In this document: one piece after another, positions 8,283-17,475 of the stretch
Position numbering within the stretch: the first letter of the stretch is position 1
How the letters are laid out: each line of letters starts with the position of its first letter
Assembly: GCF_036964905.1 (NCBI RefSeq)
Contig: NZ_JBALHR010000001.1
Coordinates: 496,001 to 560,000 of the forward strand
Direction: 5' to 3'
DNA: 64,000 nt
From: Gemmobacter denitrificans
GTDB taxonomy: Bacteria > Pseudomonadota > Alphaproteobacteria > Rhodobacterales > Rhodobacteraceae
Notes under the pieces: model-generated
Told to the model about the DNA's origin: nothing
Databases searched by the model: none
Seen by the model: only the letters and a program-made list of their open reading frames with translations
Position numbers and translations under genes: made by a program

Positions 8283-9751
8283 CAGCGCTCGAACCGGTCC
8301 CGGATCAACCGGTCCAGCGCCATGACGCCCCAGCCGGTCGCGCCTTTGGGGGCCAGCGTGCTGTCGGATGACAAAAGCGCGGTTCCGGCAATGTCCAGAT
8401 GGATCCAGGGCGTTTCGGGCTTCACGAAGCGGCGCAGGAAATGCGCCGCCGTGATCGATCCGCCATCGCGGCCACAGCTGTTGCGCATGTCGGCCACGCG
8501 CGATTTCAGCTTGGCGTCATAGCCATCGCCCATCGGCATGCGCCAGGCCCCTTCACCCTCGGCGGCGGCGGCTTTCAGGAACTGATCGCAGAACCCGTCA
8601 TGGTTGGAAAACACACCGGTATTTTCATGGCCAAGCGCCACGATGATCGCGCCGGTCAGGGTGGCCAGATCAATCATGCCTGCCGGGGCAAAGCGGTCTT
8701 GCGCGTACCAGAGCACATCGGCCAGCACCAGACGGCCTTCGGCATCGGTGTTGATGACCTCGATCGTGTCGCCCTTCATGCTGCGCACCACGTCGCCCGG
8801 GCGCTGCGCGCGGCCATCGGGCATGTTTTCCACCAGCCCGACCAGACCCACGACATTGGCCTTCGCCTTGCGCAGGGCCAGCGTACGCATCACGCCCGCC
8901 ACCACACCTGCGCCGCCCATGTCCATCGTCATTTCCTCCATGCCCGCGGCGGGCTTGATGGAAATGCCGCCGGTGTCAAAGACAACCCCCTTGCCCACCA
9001 GCGCCAGCGGTGCCGCATCTTCGGCCCCGCCCTTCCACTGCATGACCACCACCTTGGACGGGCTTTCAGACCCCTGCCCTACACCCAGAAGCGCGCGCAT
9101 GCCCAGTTCCTTCAACTGCGGCTCTTCGAGGATTTCCACCTCCAGCCCCAGTTCCTGCATGGCGGCCAGACGGGCAGCGAAATCGTCCGTGGTCAGAACG
9201 TTCGCCGGTTCGTTCACCAGATCGCGGGTAAAGAACACCCCTTCCGCCAGCGCGGCCAGCGGCGCGGCCTCGGCCGCCACGGCTTCGGGGCCCGGCACCA
9301 TCAGGGTGACGGGGCCGGGCACCTTCGGATCGGCGGATTTATGGGCCGAAAAATCATAGGCCCGCAGCGCAAGACCAAAGGACAGATCGGCCGCGCGCCC
9401 CGCCGTTTCGGCCAGCACCAGCGTGCCCTTGCCTGACAGGCTGCGCCCGATGGCGGCCCCGGCCTTGCGTGCATCTGCCAGATCGGGTTTGCGATCCAGC
9501 CGCACCACCTGCACCGCCTCGGCGGTCAATCCTGCGGGCCATGCCAGATCGGCAGCTTCGCCCGGTTTCAGCGCCTGAAAGGCATCCGACGCCAGATAGC
9601 GCGCCAGCGCGCCCTTCATCAGCTTGTCCAGCCGCCGCCCGGCCTGTGCCAGTTTCCCCGATCCATCGACCACCAGCGCAATGCGCCCCGGTGCCGTGGC
9701 CAGCACATCAGCATCGACAGGTTGGAACTGGATCGGAACGGGATGCGACAT
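8282..9751 (-). CDS. pepA: Leucyl aminopeptidase (cytosol aminopeptidase, M17)
   Basis: A 489-residue dizinc/manganese exopeptidase that removes N-terminal residues from peptides. The M17 signature NTDAEGRL is at about 334-341. GKGVVFDTGGISIKP, with metal and catalytic Lys/Asp residues, lies before it, and GAWRMPMGDGY and the C-terminal GxTGWGV segment follow. The ATG at 9751 (MSHPVPIQF) gives the usual family length; the upstream in-frame extension is low-quality sequence. Divergent from lptF across 134 bp. Confidence 0.97.
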   Translation of the reverse strand: MSHPVPIQFQPVDADVLATAPGRIALVVDGSGKLAQAGRRLDKLMKGALARYLASDAFQALKPGEAADLAWPAGLTAEAVQVVRLDRKPDLADARKAGAAIGRSLSGKGTLVLAETAGRAADLSFGLALRAYDFSAHKSADPKVPGPVTLMVPGPEAVAAEAAPLAALAEGVFFTRDLVNEPANVLTTDDFAARLAAMQELGLEVEILEEPQLKELGMRALLGVGQGSESPSKVVVMQWKGGAEDAAPLALVGKGVVFDTGGISIKPAAGMEEMTMDMGGAGVVAGVMRTLALRKAKANVVGLVGLVENMPDGRAQRPGDVVRSMKGDTIEVINTDAEGRLVLADVLWYAQDRFAPAGMIDLATLTGAIIVALGHENTGVFSNHDGFCDQFLKAAAAEGEGAWRMPMGDGYDAKLKSRVADMRNSCGRDGGSITAAHFLRRFVKPETPWIHLDIAGTALLSSDSTLAPKGATGWGVMALDRLIRDRFER

Positions 9752-9885
9752 CGGATAGCCTTCTCTCTCTGCCGCCCGGCGCGCGGGCTTTTGCCGCCAC
9801 GCTAGCCAACCGCCACGGGATTTGCCAGATAGCAGTTTTCCCCGCCCCGGATTTGATCTAGCCTGCGCGGCAATGTGAAGGGGCG

Positions 9886-11016
9886 ATGAGGGGCCGGGTG
9901 TCGAGATTCGACAGATATCTGCTGTCGCATTTGCTGGCGCTGTTCGGGTTCTTCTCGCTGGTGCTGGTGGCGATCTATTGGGTAAACCGGGCGGTGGGTC
10001 TGTTCGACCAACTGATCGGCGATGGCCATTCGGCGCTGGTGTTTCTGGAATTCTCGGCGCTGACGCTGCCCAATGTGATCCGGCTGGTGCTGCCGATTTC
10101 CGCCTTTGCGGCAACGGTTTACGGCGTGAACCGCCTGATGGCGGATTCCGAGCTTGTGGTGATGCAGGCCACCGGGTTTTCGGCCTTTCGGCTGGCGCGT
10201 CCGGTGCTGTATTTCGGGCTGATCGTGGCGCTGATGATGCTGATCCTGATGCATGTTCTGGTGCCGACCAGCCGCAGCATGCTGGCCGCCCGTTCGGCGG
10301 AAATCGCCGAGAATGTCACCTCGCGTTATCTGTCGGATGGCGAATTCATGCATCCCACCGATGGCGTCACGCTTTACATTCGCGACATTACCGAAACCGG
10401 CGAATTGCATGATGTCTTCATCGCAGATGACCGCGATCCGAAGAACCGCGCGACCTATACCGCCAGCCGTGCCCTTCTGGCGCGCGGCGACAGCGGGCCA
10501 AAGCTTATCATGTTTGACGGCATGGTGCAGGGACTGACGGGCGGGTCGCGTCTTGCGGTAACCCGCTTTGTCGATTTCACCTATGATCTGGGCCGTCTGA
10601 TCGAGGCCGGCAAACTGCCGGGCCGCACCATGGATGAATTGCCCACCTGGGCGCTGCTGGCGGCAGACCCGGCCTTGGTGGACGAGACCGGACAAAGCCG
10701 CGCGGCCTTTCTGTCGGAAGGGCATCAACGCTTTGCCATGCCCTTTCTGGGCACGGCAGCGGCGCTGATCGGCTTTTCGGCGCTGCTTCTGGGCGCGTTT
10801 TCACGCTTTGGTCTGTGGCGGCAGATCGGGCTTTCGGTGCTGCTGCTGATCCTTTTGCAACTGGTGAATACCTCGGCCACCGGGCTGAGCCTGCGTGATG
10901 ACAGCGCCTGGCCGCTGGTCTATGTGGCGCCGGTGCTGGGCATCGCGCTGTCCGGGCTGCTGCTCTGGCTGTCGCAACGGCCCCGGCGGATCCCTGGCGC
11001 AAGGGGGGTGGCATGA
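9886..11016 (+). CDS. lptF: LPS export ABC transporter permease LptF
   Basis: A 376-residue inner-membrane permease of the LptB2FG complex, which extracts lipopolysaccharide from the inner membrane. The N-terminal FDRYLLSHLL, two hydrophobic segments, the NVIRLVLPISAFAATVYG segment, a large periplasmic beta domain (about 140-265) and three C-terminal membrane segments all fit LptF. It overlaps lptG by four bases (ATGA). It is the first gene of a run through lptD, surA, pdxA and rsmA. Confidence 0.95.
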   Translation: MRGRVSRFDRYLLSHLLALFGFFSLVLVAIYWVNRAVGLFDQLIGDGHSALVFLEFSALTLPNVIRLVLPISAFAATVYGVNRLMADSELVVMQATGFSAFRLARPVLYFGLIVALMMLILMHVLVPTSRSMLAARSAEIAENVTSRYLSDGEFMHPTDGVTLYIRDITETGELHDVFIADDRDPKNRATYTASRALLARGDSGPKLIMFDGMVQGLTGGSRLAVTRFVDFTYDLGRLIEAGKLPGRTMDELPTWALLAADPALVDETGQSRAAFLSEGHQRFAMPFLGTAAALIGFSALLLGAFSRFGLWRQIGLSVLLLILLQLVNTSATGLSLRDDSAWPLVYVAPVLGIALSGLLLWLSQRPRRIPGARGVA

Positions 11017-12107
11017 CGCTCAGCCTTTATATTGCGCGGCGGTTCGGCTGGATGGTGCTGCGGGTCTTCCTTGTGTTCTTCGGGATTCTCATGCTGATCG
11101 ACATGCTCGATCAGCTGCGCCGTTTTTCCGGCAAGGGGGTCGGGCTGGCACAGGCTGCGCAATTGGCGGCGCTGAACGTGCCTGAAAGCCTGTATCGCAT
11201 CCTGCCGCTCATCATGATCCTTGCGGCGATTGCGCTGTTTCTGGGACTTTCGCGGTCCTCCGAACTGGTGGTGGTGCGGGCGGCAGGGCGGTCGGGGTTG
11301 CGGTTTCTGCTGACACCGATTGTGGTGTCGCTGCTGATCGGCGGATTTTCGGTGATGGTTCTGAACCCGCTGGTCGCCGCAACCAGCAAGGAATATGACG
11401 CCCTGTATGCGCAATTGGCGCAAGGGGCGGAACGGGTGTTGTCGGTGTCGGATCAGGGGCTCTGGTTGCGTCAGGGAGGCGATGGATCACAGACCGTGAT
11501 CCATGCTGCCCGGGCCAATGCCGACGGGACCGAACTGTTCGGCGCAACTTTCCTGTCGTTTGATGACGAAGGCCTGCCCCGCGAACGCGTAGAGGCCGAG
11601 ACCGCCCGGCTGGTGCCCGGGGCATGGGCCCTGACCGAAGCCAAACGCTGGCGGCTTGACGGCGCCAATCCAGAGGCCGGGGCGGAGCTGATCGGCGCAG
11701 GCCAGATCTCCTCGGACCTTACGCCCGCCGCAATCCGCGACAGTTTCGGCAGCCCGTCATCCATTCCGGTCTGGGATTTGCCAGCCTATATCCGCGGTCT
11801 GGAACGGGCCGGGTTCACTGCGCGCAACCATCAGGTCTGGCTGCAGATGCAATTGGCCTTGCCGGTGCTGATGATGGCCATGGTTCTGGTGGCGGCGGGG
11901 TTCACCATGCGCCATGCCCGCTTTGGCAAGACCGGCCTGCTGGTTCTGCTGGCCATTCTGGGCGGCTTTGCCATTTTCTTCCTGCGCAATTTCGCGCAGG
12001 TGCTGGGCGAAAACGGCCAGATTCCCGTTCTTCTGGCGGCCTGGGCCCCACCGGTTGCGGCTGTGCTGTTCGCCATGGGCCTGCTGCTGCATCTGGAGGA
12101 TGGCTGA
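11013..12107 (+). CDS. lptG: LPS export ABC transporter permease LptG
   Basis: A 364-residue partner permease of LptF with the same topology. It has an amphipathic N-terminus (LYIARRFGWMVLRVF), a membrane pair including YRILPLIMILAAIALFLGLS, a periplasmic domain, and C-terminal membrane segments with RHARFGKTGLL. The start overlaps the end of lptF and the stop overlaps the start of lptD (TGATG), showing a coupled operon. Confidence 0.95.
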   Translation: MTLSLYIARRFGWMVLRVFLVFFGILMLIDMLDQLRRFSGKGVGLAQAAQLAALNVPESLYRILPLIMILAAIALFLGLSRSSELVVVRAAGRSGLRFLLTPIVVSLLIGGFSVMVLNPLVAATSKEYDALYAQLAQGAERVLSVSDQGLWLRQGGDGSQTVIHAARANADGTELFGATFLSFDDEGLPRERVEAETARLVPGAWALTEAKRWRLDGANPEAGAELIGAGQISSDLTPAAIRDSFGSPSSIPVWDLPAYIRGLERAGFTARNHQVWLQMQLALPVLMMAMVLVAAGFTMRHARFGKTGLLVLLAILGGFAIFFLRNFAQVLGENGQIPVLLAAWAPPVAAVLFAMGLLLHLEDG

Positions 12108-14269
12108 TGCAACTGCGCAAGATCATTGCCGCCCTTCTGCTCTCGGCCCTGCCCTTCGCCACCCCGGCCCGGGCGCAGGATCTGGCATCGCTTGTGGCCG
12201 ATCGTATAGCGGTTTCAGGCGAAAATGTTCTGGTGGCAGAAGGCGGCGTGATCGTGCGATATCGCGGGCAGACCTTGCGGGCAAACCGCGTCAGCTATGA
12301 CCGCGCGACCGAACGGTTGGACATCATCGGACCCATTACAGTGACCGATGCGCGCGGCAATATCCTGATGGCCGATGCGGCGGATCTGTCGGCGGACCTC
12401 CAGCAAGGGGTTCTGAATTCCGCCCGCATGGTCATGCAGGAAAAGATGCAGATTGCGGCGCGGCAGATCCTGCGCGCGGGTGGACGCTATACGCAGTTGA
12501 CCGATGCCGTCGCCTCGTCCTGTCAGGTGTGCGCGGCCAATCCGCGCCCGCTGTGGGAAATCCGCGCAGCACGCGTCGTGCATGACGAACTGGAACAGCA
12601 GCTCTATTTCGACCGCGCGCAGTTGCGCTTTGCGGGTGTGCCGGTGTTCTTCCTGCCACGTTTGCGGATGCCTGATCCGACACTGGCCCGCGCAACCGGC
12701 TTTCTGATGCCGCAATTCCGCACGACGAGTGGTTTGGGATCAGGGATCAAGCAGCCCTATTTCATCACGCTGGGCCCCAGCCGCGACCTGACGCTGACAC
12801 CCTATCTGTCCACGAAATCCGGCCGGACCCTGGAGGCCCGCTACCGCGAAGCCTTTCCGACGGGCGAGATTGAAGTGACAGGCAGCCTGTCGCGGGATGA
12901 TATCCGACTGGGCGAGAATCGCGGCTATCTCGCTGCCGAGGGCCGGTTTGATCTGCCCAAGGATTTTACCCTGCGCTTTTCCGGCATGGCGGTCAGCGAT
13001 CCCGCTTATCTGCTCGATTACGGGATATCCGACGAAGACCGCATCGAAAGCCGCGTCGAAATCAGCCGCACACAGCGCAATGAGTATATCTCGGGGCGGC
13101 TGATCCAGGTGCGGTCAATCCGCGACACGGGCGATGCGATCGAAAGCAACTCCACCCTTGCGACGCTGATCGGCGATCTTACATGGCATCGCCGGTTTTC
13201 GGGCGGCCCGCTGGGGGGCGAGGCAGGGCTGCGGCTGCAGGCGCATGGGCATTACCGGTCATCCAGTCTGGACACGGATACGGCTGTTGATGAAGACCTG
13301 ATTGCGGATGGCCGCGACGTGGCCCGCCTGTCGCTGCGCGGCGACTGGCGGCGCAACTGGATTTTCGGCCCCGGCCTGATCGGGGCCGCCCTGGGCGAAG
13401 TGTCGGGCGATTTCTATCAGGTCAGGCAGGATGCCACGCTGCCCTCCACCATCAGCCGCCTGCATGGTGCCGCAGCGGTGGAGTTACGCTGGCCATGGGT
13501 CGGATCGACCGCCGATGGCGCGGGCCATGTGATCGAACCCGTGGTGCAACTGGTGCTGGCCTCGCGCGACAAGACGCAGACCCCGGCAGAGGACAGCGTG
13601 CTGGTGGAATTTGACGAAGGCAACCTGTTCTCGCTCGGCCGGTTTTCCGGTGCCGACGCGCGCGAACAGGGGAACCGGATGAATGTCGGGCTCAGCTATA
13701 CCCGTTTCGCCCCCGAAGGCTGGAGCCTGTCGGTCGCGGCGGGACGGATATACCGGCAGGCCGACGAGGGGCAGTTCACCGCAGCCTCGGGGCTGGAGGG
13801 GATCAATTCAGACTGGCTGACAGCCGCGCAGCTGACCTTTCCGGGCGGGCTTGCCCTGACCAACCGGCTGCTGTTCGGATCGGATTTCGGACTGACCAAG
13901 GCGGAATTGCGCATGGATCTTGCGCAGGACCGGTACGGCCTGTCATCCTCCTATATCTGGCTGCAGGCCGATACCGCCGAAAACCGGCCGGACGACACGC
14001 AAGAGCTTTATTTCGATGGCCGCTACATGCTGTCGGATACCTGGACCGGCAAGATGCAGGGCCGCTATGATTTTGAAAGCGGGCGTGCCACGCGGGCCGG
14101 GCTGGGGCTGGAGTTCCGCAATGAATGTCTGCGCGTCGATCTTTCTCTCTCGCGCCGCTTCACTTCCTCGACTAGTGTAAAGCCGACCACCGATTTCGGG
14201 CTTTCGGTCGATCTTCTGGGATTTGGCGGCAGCGCCAAGCCCGGCCCCGCGCAGAAATGCCGGGGATAG
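12107..14269 (+). CDS. lptD: LPS-assembly protein LptD (outer-membrane beta-barrel)
   Basis: A 720-residue outer-membrane translocon that inserts lipopolysaccharide in the outer leaflet. A signal peptide ends near PARAQD (residue 24), an OstA/LptA-like beta-jellyroll domain follows (about 35-150, with YRGQTLRANRVSYDR), then a long beta-barrel rich in aromatic/charged strands up to the C-terminus. CQVC near residue 139 and a late Cys (about 679) may form the disulfides that LptD needs. It begins inside the lptG stop codon. Confidence 0.94.
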   Translation: MQLRKIIAALLLSALPFATPARAQDLASLVADRIAVSGENVLVAEGGVIVRYRGQTLRANRVSYDRATERLDIIGPITVTDARGNILMADAADLSADLQQGVLNSARMVMQEKMQIAARQILRAGGRYTQLTDAVASSCQVCAANPRPLWEIRAARVVHDELEQQLYFDRAQLRFAGVPVFFLPRLRMPDPTLARATGFLMPQFRTTSGLGSGIKQPYFITLGPSRDLTLTPYLSTKSGRTLEARYREAFPTGEIEVTGSLSRDDIRLGENRGYLAAEGRFDLPKDFTLRFSGMAVSDPAYLLDYGISDEDRIESRVEISRTQRNEYISGRLIQVRSIRDTGDAIESNSTLATLIGDLTWHRRFSGGPLGGEAGLRLQAHGHYRSSSLDTDTAVDEDLIADGRDVARLSLRGDWRRNWIFGPGLIGAALGEVSGDFYQVRQDATLPSTISRLHGAAAVELRWPWVGSTADGAGHVIEPVVQLVLASRDKTQTPAEDSVLVEFDEGNLFSLGRFSGADAREQGNRMNVGLSYTRFAPEGWSLSVAAGRIYRQADEGQFTAASGLEGINSDWLTAAQLTFPGGLALTNRLLFGSDFGLTKAELRMDLAQDRYGLSSSYIWLQADTAENRPDDTQELYFDGRYMLSDTWTGKMQGRYDFESGRATRAGLGLEFRNECLRVDLSLSRRFTSSTSVKPTTDFGLSVDLLGFGGSAKPGPAQKCRG

Positions 14270-14307
14270 GACTGACCGCCACGCCCAGCCATGGATGAGA
14301 CGACCCG

Positions 14308-15519
14308 ATGACCCGTTTTCAGACCCTGCTTGCCGCAAGTTTTCTGGCCTGTGCCGCCGTGGGGGGCACACCGATGGCCGCGCAGGAAAACCTGTTTGCC
14401 GCCCGCATCATCATCAATGACCGCGCGATAACGGAATATGAATACCAGCAGCGCCGGCTGTTCATGCAGCTTCTCGGTGCGCCGGGGGATCTGGACAAAC
14501 TGGCACTGGACGGTCTGATCGAAGACCGCCTGCGCCAGCAAGAGGCCGAGTTCCTGGACGTGAAGCTGGAGGAAAAAGGTCTGCGCGACGGGATGGAGGA
14601 ATTCGCCCAACGCGCCAATATGTCAGCCGATGAGTTCATAAAGGTTCTGGCGCAAGCGGGCGTTGCTGCCGAAACCTTCCGCGATTTTGTCGCGGCGGGT
14701 GTGGTCTGGCGCGAAATCGTGCGCGCGCGCTTTGGCCAGTCGGCAAGTGTCAGCGAGGCGGAGATTGATCGGGTGATCGAAGGCGAAACCCGGCGCATGG
14801 CGCTGAATGTGGCCGTGTCAGAGCTGATCATCCCGGCCCCCGAAGGCCAGGAACAGGCCGTGGTGGCGCTGGCCCGCCGTATTCAGGCCGAGGTGAAAAC
14901 CGAAGCCGGGTTCGCGGCGGCGGTGGCGCAACATTCCGCAGCGGCATCGCGCGAACGGGGCGGGCGGCTGGATACCATGCCGATCAACCGCTTGCCGCCG
15001 GTGATTGCCGGGGTGATCCAGGGGCTGCAACCCGGTCAGGTCTCGGCGCCGGTGGTGATCCCCGGCGCGGTGGCGCTGTTCCAGTTGCGCGGCCAGAGCG
15101 AGGTGAAGCCCGAAGACGCGTTGCCCGTTCAGGTGGAATATGCCCGGCTGCGCCTGCCTGCCACCCCGGAAAGTGCCGCCGAGATGAACCGCATCCTGAC
15201 CCGGTCTGACAATTGCAAGGATCTTTATGGCACGGCGCCGGGATTGACCGAGGATCAGCTGAAGATCGAAACCAGCCCGATGTCGGCGCTGCCTGCTGAT
15301 CTGGGGCTTGAACTGGCCCGGCTGGACCCCGGCGAAAGCGTGCTGCGCAATCTGGGGGCGGTGCAAGAGGCGGTCATGCTCTGCACCCGCAGCCCGCTGT
15401 CGGAAAATCCGGTGGATCGTGGCGCGATCCGCAGCCGGTTGCTGAATGCCAAGCTGGAAAAGAAAAGCGAGATGTATCTGGCGACCCTACGCGCCAATGC
15501 GATCATCCGGCAACCGTGA
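14308..15519 (+). CDS. surA: SurA-type periplasmic peptidyl-prolyl isomerase/chaperone
   Basis: A 403-residue periplasmic folding factor for outer-membrane proteins. It has a signal peptide (cleavage near MAAQEN), a SurA N-terminal helical domain (IIINDRAITEYEYQQRRLF), then one parvulin-like domain (about 170-275) with SRERGGRLDTMPINRLPP and a divergent C-terminal part. Alphaproteobacterial SurA proteins usually have one recognisable parvulin domain. Its place directly after lptD, itself a SurA client in E. coli, fits the role. The stop codon is followed after one base by the pdxA ATG. Confidence 0.88.
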   Translation: MTRFQTLLAASFLACAAVGGTPMAAQENLFAARIIINDRAITEYEYQQRRLFMQLLGAPGDLDKLALDGLIEDRLRQQEAEFLDVKLEEKGLRDGMEEFAQRANMSADEFIKVLAQAGVAAETFRDFVAAGVVWREIVRARFGQSASVSEAEIDRVIEGETRRMALNVAVSELIIPAPEGQEQAVVALARRIQAEVKTEAGFAAAVAQHSAAASRERGGRLDTMPINRLPPVIAGVIQGLQPGQVSAPVVIPGAVALFQLRGQSEVKPEDALPVQVEYARLRLPATPESAAEMNRILTRSDNCKDLYGTAPGLTEDQLKIETSPMSALPADLGLELARLDPGESVLRNLGAVQEAVMLCTRSPLSENPVDRGAIRSRLLNAKLEKKSEMYLATLRANAIIRQP

Positions 15520-15520
15520 C

Positions 15521-16495
15521 ATGGCGCCTGCACCGGTCGCATTGAGCTGCGGCGAACCCGCAGGCATTGGCCCTGAAATTGCCGTGAAGGCGCGGGCCCT
15601 GCTGGGGGACAGCCTGCCCTTCTTCTGGATCGGTGATCCGCGCCACCTGCCGCCGGGCAGCCGCTGGCACGAGATCGACGATCCGGCCCGCGCGCGGGAT
15701 GTGCCCGCCGATAGCCTGCCGGTTCTGCCCCTGCCCTTTGCCGCCCCGGCAAGCCCCGGACAGCTTGACCCCGCCAATGCGGTGGGTGTGATTGCGGCGA
15801 TCGAACGCGGAGTGGCTCTGGTGCAGGCGGGAGCGGCTTCGGCCCTGTGCACGGCGCCGCTGCACAAGAAGGCGCTGAAGGATGGCGCGGGTTTTGCCTT
15901 TCCCGGCCATACCGAATTTCTGGCCCATCTGGCGGGCGGGGCGGATGTGGTGATGATGCTGGCCTCGCCGCTGTTGCGGGTGGTGCCTGCGACCATCCAT
16001 ATTCCGCTGGCCGATGTGCCGCGGATACTGACCCCGGACCTTCTGGAACGGGTGATCCGCCTGACACATGCCGGGCTGATCCGCGATTGCGGGATTGCGC
16101 AGCCGCGCATTGCGGTTGCGGGCCTGAACCCCCATGCGGGCGAAGGTGGGGCCATGGGGGCCGAGGATGATGCGATCATCGCCCCCGTCGTGGCACGTCT
16201 GGCAGCCGAAGGGATGGCGATCCGGGGGCCCCTGCCCGCCGATACGATGTTTCATGCCCGGGCGCGTGCGGGTTATGATGTGGCAGTCTGCATGTATCAC
16301 GATCAGGCGCTGATCCCGATCAAGACACTGGATTTAGATGGCGGGGTGAATGTCACGCTGGGCCTGCCCTTCATCCGCACATCGCCCGATCATGGCACCG
16401 CGCTGGATATTGCGGGCAAGGGCATGGCGGAACCGTCAAGCCTTGTGGCAGCGCTGCGCATGGCGCATGAAATGGCGGCGGCTCGCCAGGCTTAG
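15521..16495 (+). CDS. pdxA: 4-hydroxythreonine-4-phosphate dehydrogenase
   Basis: A 324-residue enzyme of pyridoxal 5'-phosphate synthesis; it oxidises 4-phosphohydroxy-L-threonine with NAD(P). Visible landmarks are LSCGEPAGIGPEI at the N-terminus, FPGHTEFLA (about 126-134, with a metal-ligand His), GLNPHAGEGGAMG (about 202-214), YHDQALIPIK (about 258) and the final FIRTSPDHGTALDIAGKG. The ATG at 15521 lies one base after the surA stop, so it is part of the same transcript. Confidence 0.96.
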   Translation: MAPAPVALSCGEPAGIGPEIAVKARALLGDSLPFFWIGDPRHLPPGSRWHEIDDPARARDVPADSLPVLPLPFAAPASPGQLDPANAVGVIAAIERGVALVQAGAASALCTAPLHKKALKDGAGFAFPGHTEFLAHLAGGADVVMMLASPLLRVVPATIHIPLADVPRILTPDLLERVIRLTHAGLIRDCGIAQPRIAVAGLNPHAGEGGAMGAEDDAIIAPVVARLAAEGMAIRGPLPADTMFHARARAGYDVAVCMYHDQALIPIKTLDLDGGVNVTLGLPFIRTSPDHGTALDIAGKGMAEPSSLVAALRMAHEMAAARQA

Positions 16496-16510
16496 GCCCC
16501 GGACCCCGGG

Positions 16511-16531
16511 ATATTTGGACCAAGATAAAGG
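16511..16531 (+). repeat. Dispersed intergenic motif, copy 1 (upstream of rsmA)
   Basis: The pdxA-rsmA gap contains TTTGGACCAAGATAAAGG within a 21-bp block that recurs with one change upstream of iolB (31595-31615, minus strand). In both places it lies about 15-35 bp before a start codon, preceded by a CCCGGG/CCGAGG-type run. Function unknown; perhaps an mRNA leader or processing element. Confidence 0.55.
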
Positions 16532-16545
16532 CAGGAGCCAGCCCC

Positions 16546-17385
16546 ATGGCGACAATTGATGGTTTGCCGCCCCTGCGCGAAGTGATCCGGGCGCATGATC
16601 TGGTGGCGAAAAAGCAGCTGGGGCAGAACTTCCTGCTCGATCTGAACCTGACGGCCAAGATTGCACGGCAGGCGGGCGATCTGTCGGGCTGTGACGTGCT
16701 GGAAGTGGGACCGGGCCCCGGTGGCCTGACGCGCGGATTGCTGGCCGAAGGCGCGCGGCGGGTGCTGGCGGTGGAGAAAGACCCGCGCTGCCTGCCTGCA
16801 CTGGCCGAGATCCAGGCGGCCTATCCCGGCAAGCTGGACGTGATCAATGGCGACGCGCTGGAGGTTGATGTTCTGGCGCATCTGACGCCCCCGATCCGGG
16901 TGGTGGCGAACCTGCCCTATAATGTCGGGACCGAATTGCTGATCCGCTGGCTGACGCCGGCAAGCTGGCCGCCGTTCTGGGACAGTCTGACCCTGATGTT
17001 CCAGAAGGAAGTGGCCGAGCGCATCGTGGCCAAGCCGCGCAGCGATCATTACGGGCGACTGGCGCTGCTGGCGCAATGGCGCTGCGAGGCGCGGATCGTG
17101 ATGCATCTGCCGCCCGAAGCCTTTACGCCCGCGCCCAAGGTTCATTCGGCGGTGGTGCATCTGACCCGGCTGCCCGGTCCGCGCTTTCCGGCGGATGAAC
17201 GGGTGTTGAGCCGGATCACCGCCATGGCCTTCAACCAGCGGCGCAAGATGCTGCGATCATCGCTCAAGGCCCTGGGCCCCGATATCGAGGACAGGCTGCG
17301 CGCAGCGGGGCTGGAACCGACGGCGCGGGCCGAGGAAATCCCTCTGGAAGGGTTCTGCGCCCTGGCGCGGGAGATTTCGGGCTGA
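16546..17385 (+). CDS. rsmA: 16S rRNA (adenine1518-N6/adenine1519-N6)-dimethyltransferase
   Basis: A 279-residue KsgA-family methyltransferase that dimethylates two adjacent adenines near the 3' end of 16S rRNA late in 30S assembly. It shows the N-terminal KKQLGQNFLLD, SAM motif I EVGPGPGGLTRGLL, and the catalytic motif IV NLPYNVGTELL. The C-terminal part with FNQRRKMLRSSLK is the usual helical domain. It is the last gene of the lpt-surA-pdxA run. Confidence 0.97.
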   Translation: MATIDGLPPLREVIRAHDLVAKKQLGQNFLLDLNLTAKIARQAGDLSGCDVLEVGPGPGGLTRGLLAEGARRVLAVEKDPRCLPALAEIQAAYPGKLDVINGDALEVDVLAHLTPPIRVVANLPYNVGTELLIRWLTPASWPPFWDSLTLMFQKEVAERIVAKPRSDHYGRLALLAQWRCEARIVMHLPPEAFTPAPKVHSAVVHLTRLPGPRFPADERVLSRITAMAFNQRRKMLRSSLKALGPDIEDRLRAAGLEPTARAEEIPLEGFCALAREISG

Positions 17386-17444
17386 TCCGGTCTGGTGGAG
17401 CCCGCGAAGGCCTGCCGATTTGTGAACGCTTGTTCCAATGAAGA

Positions 17445-17473
17445 AAAAGGCCCGCATCCAATGCGGGCCTTTT
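17445..17473. terminator. Bidirectional rho-independent terminator
   Basis: Perfect 13-bp stem AAAAGGCCCGCAT / ATGCGGGCCTTTT with a CCA loop. A-run and T-run on opposite sides let it work for rsmA (left) and for the DUF4167 gene (stop at 17476) on the minus strand. Confidence 0.9.
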
Positions 17474-17475
17474 GT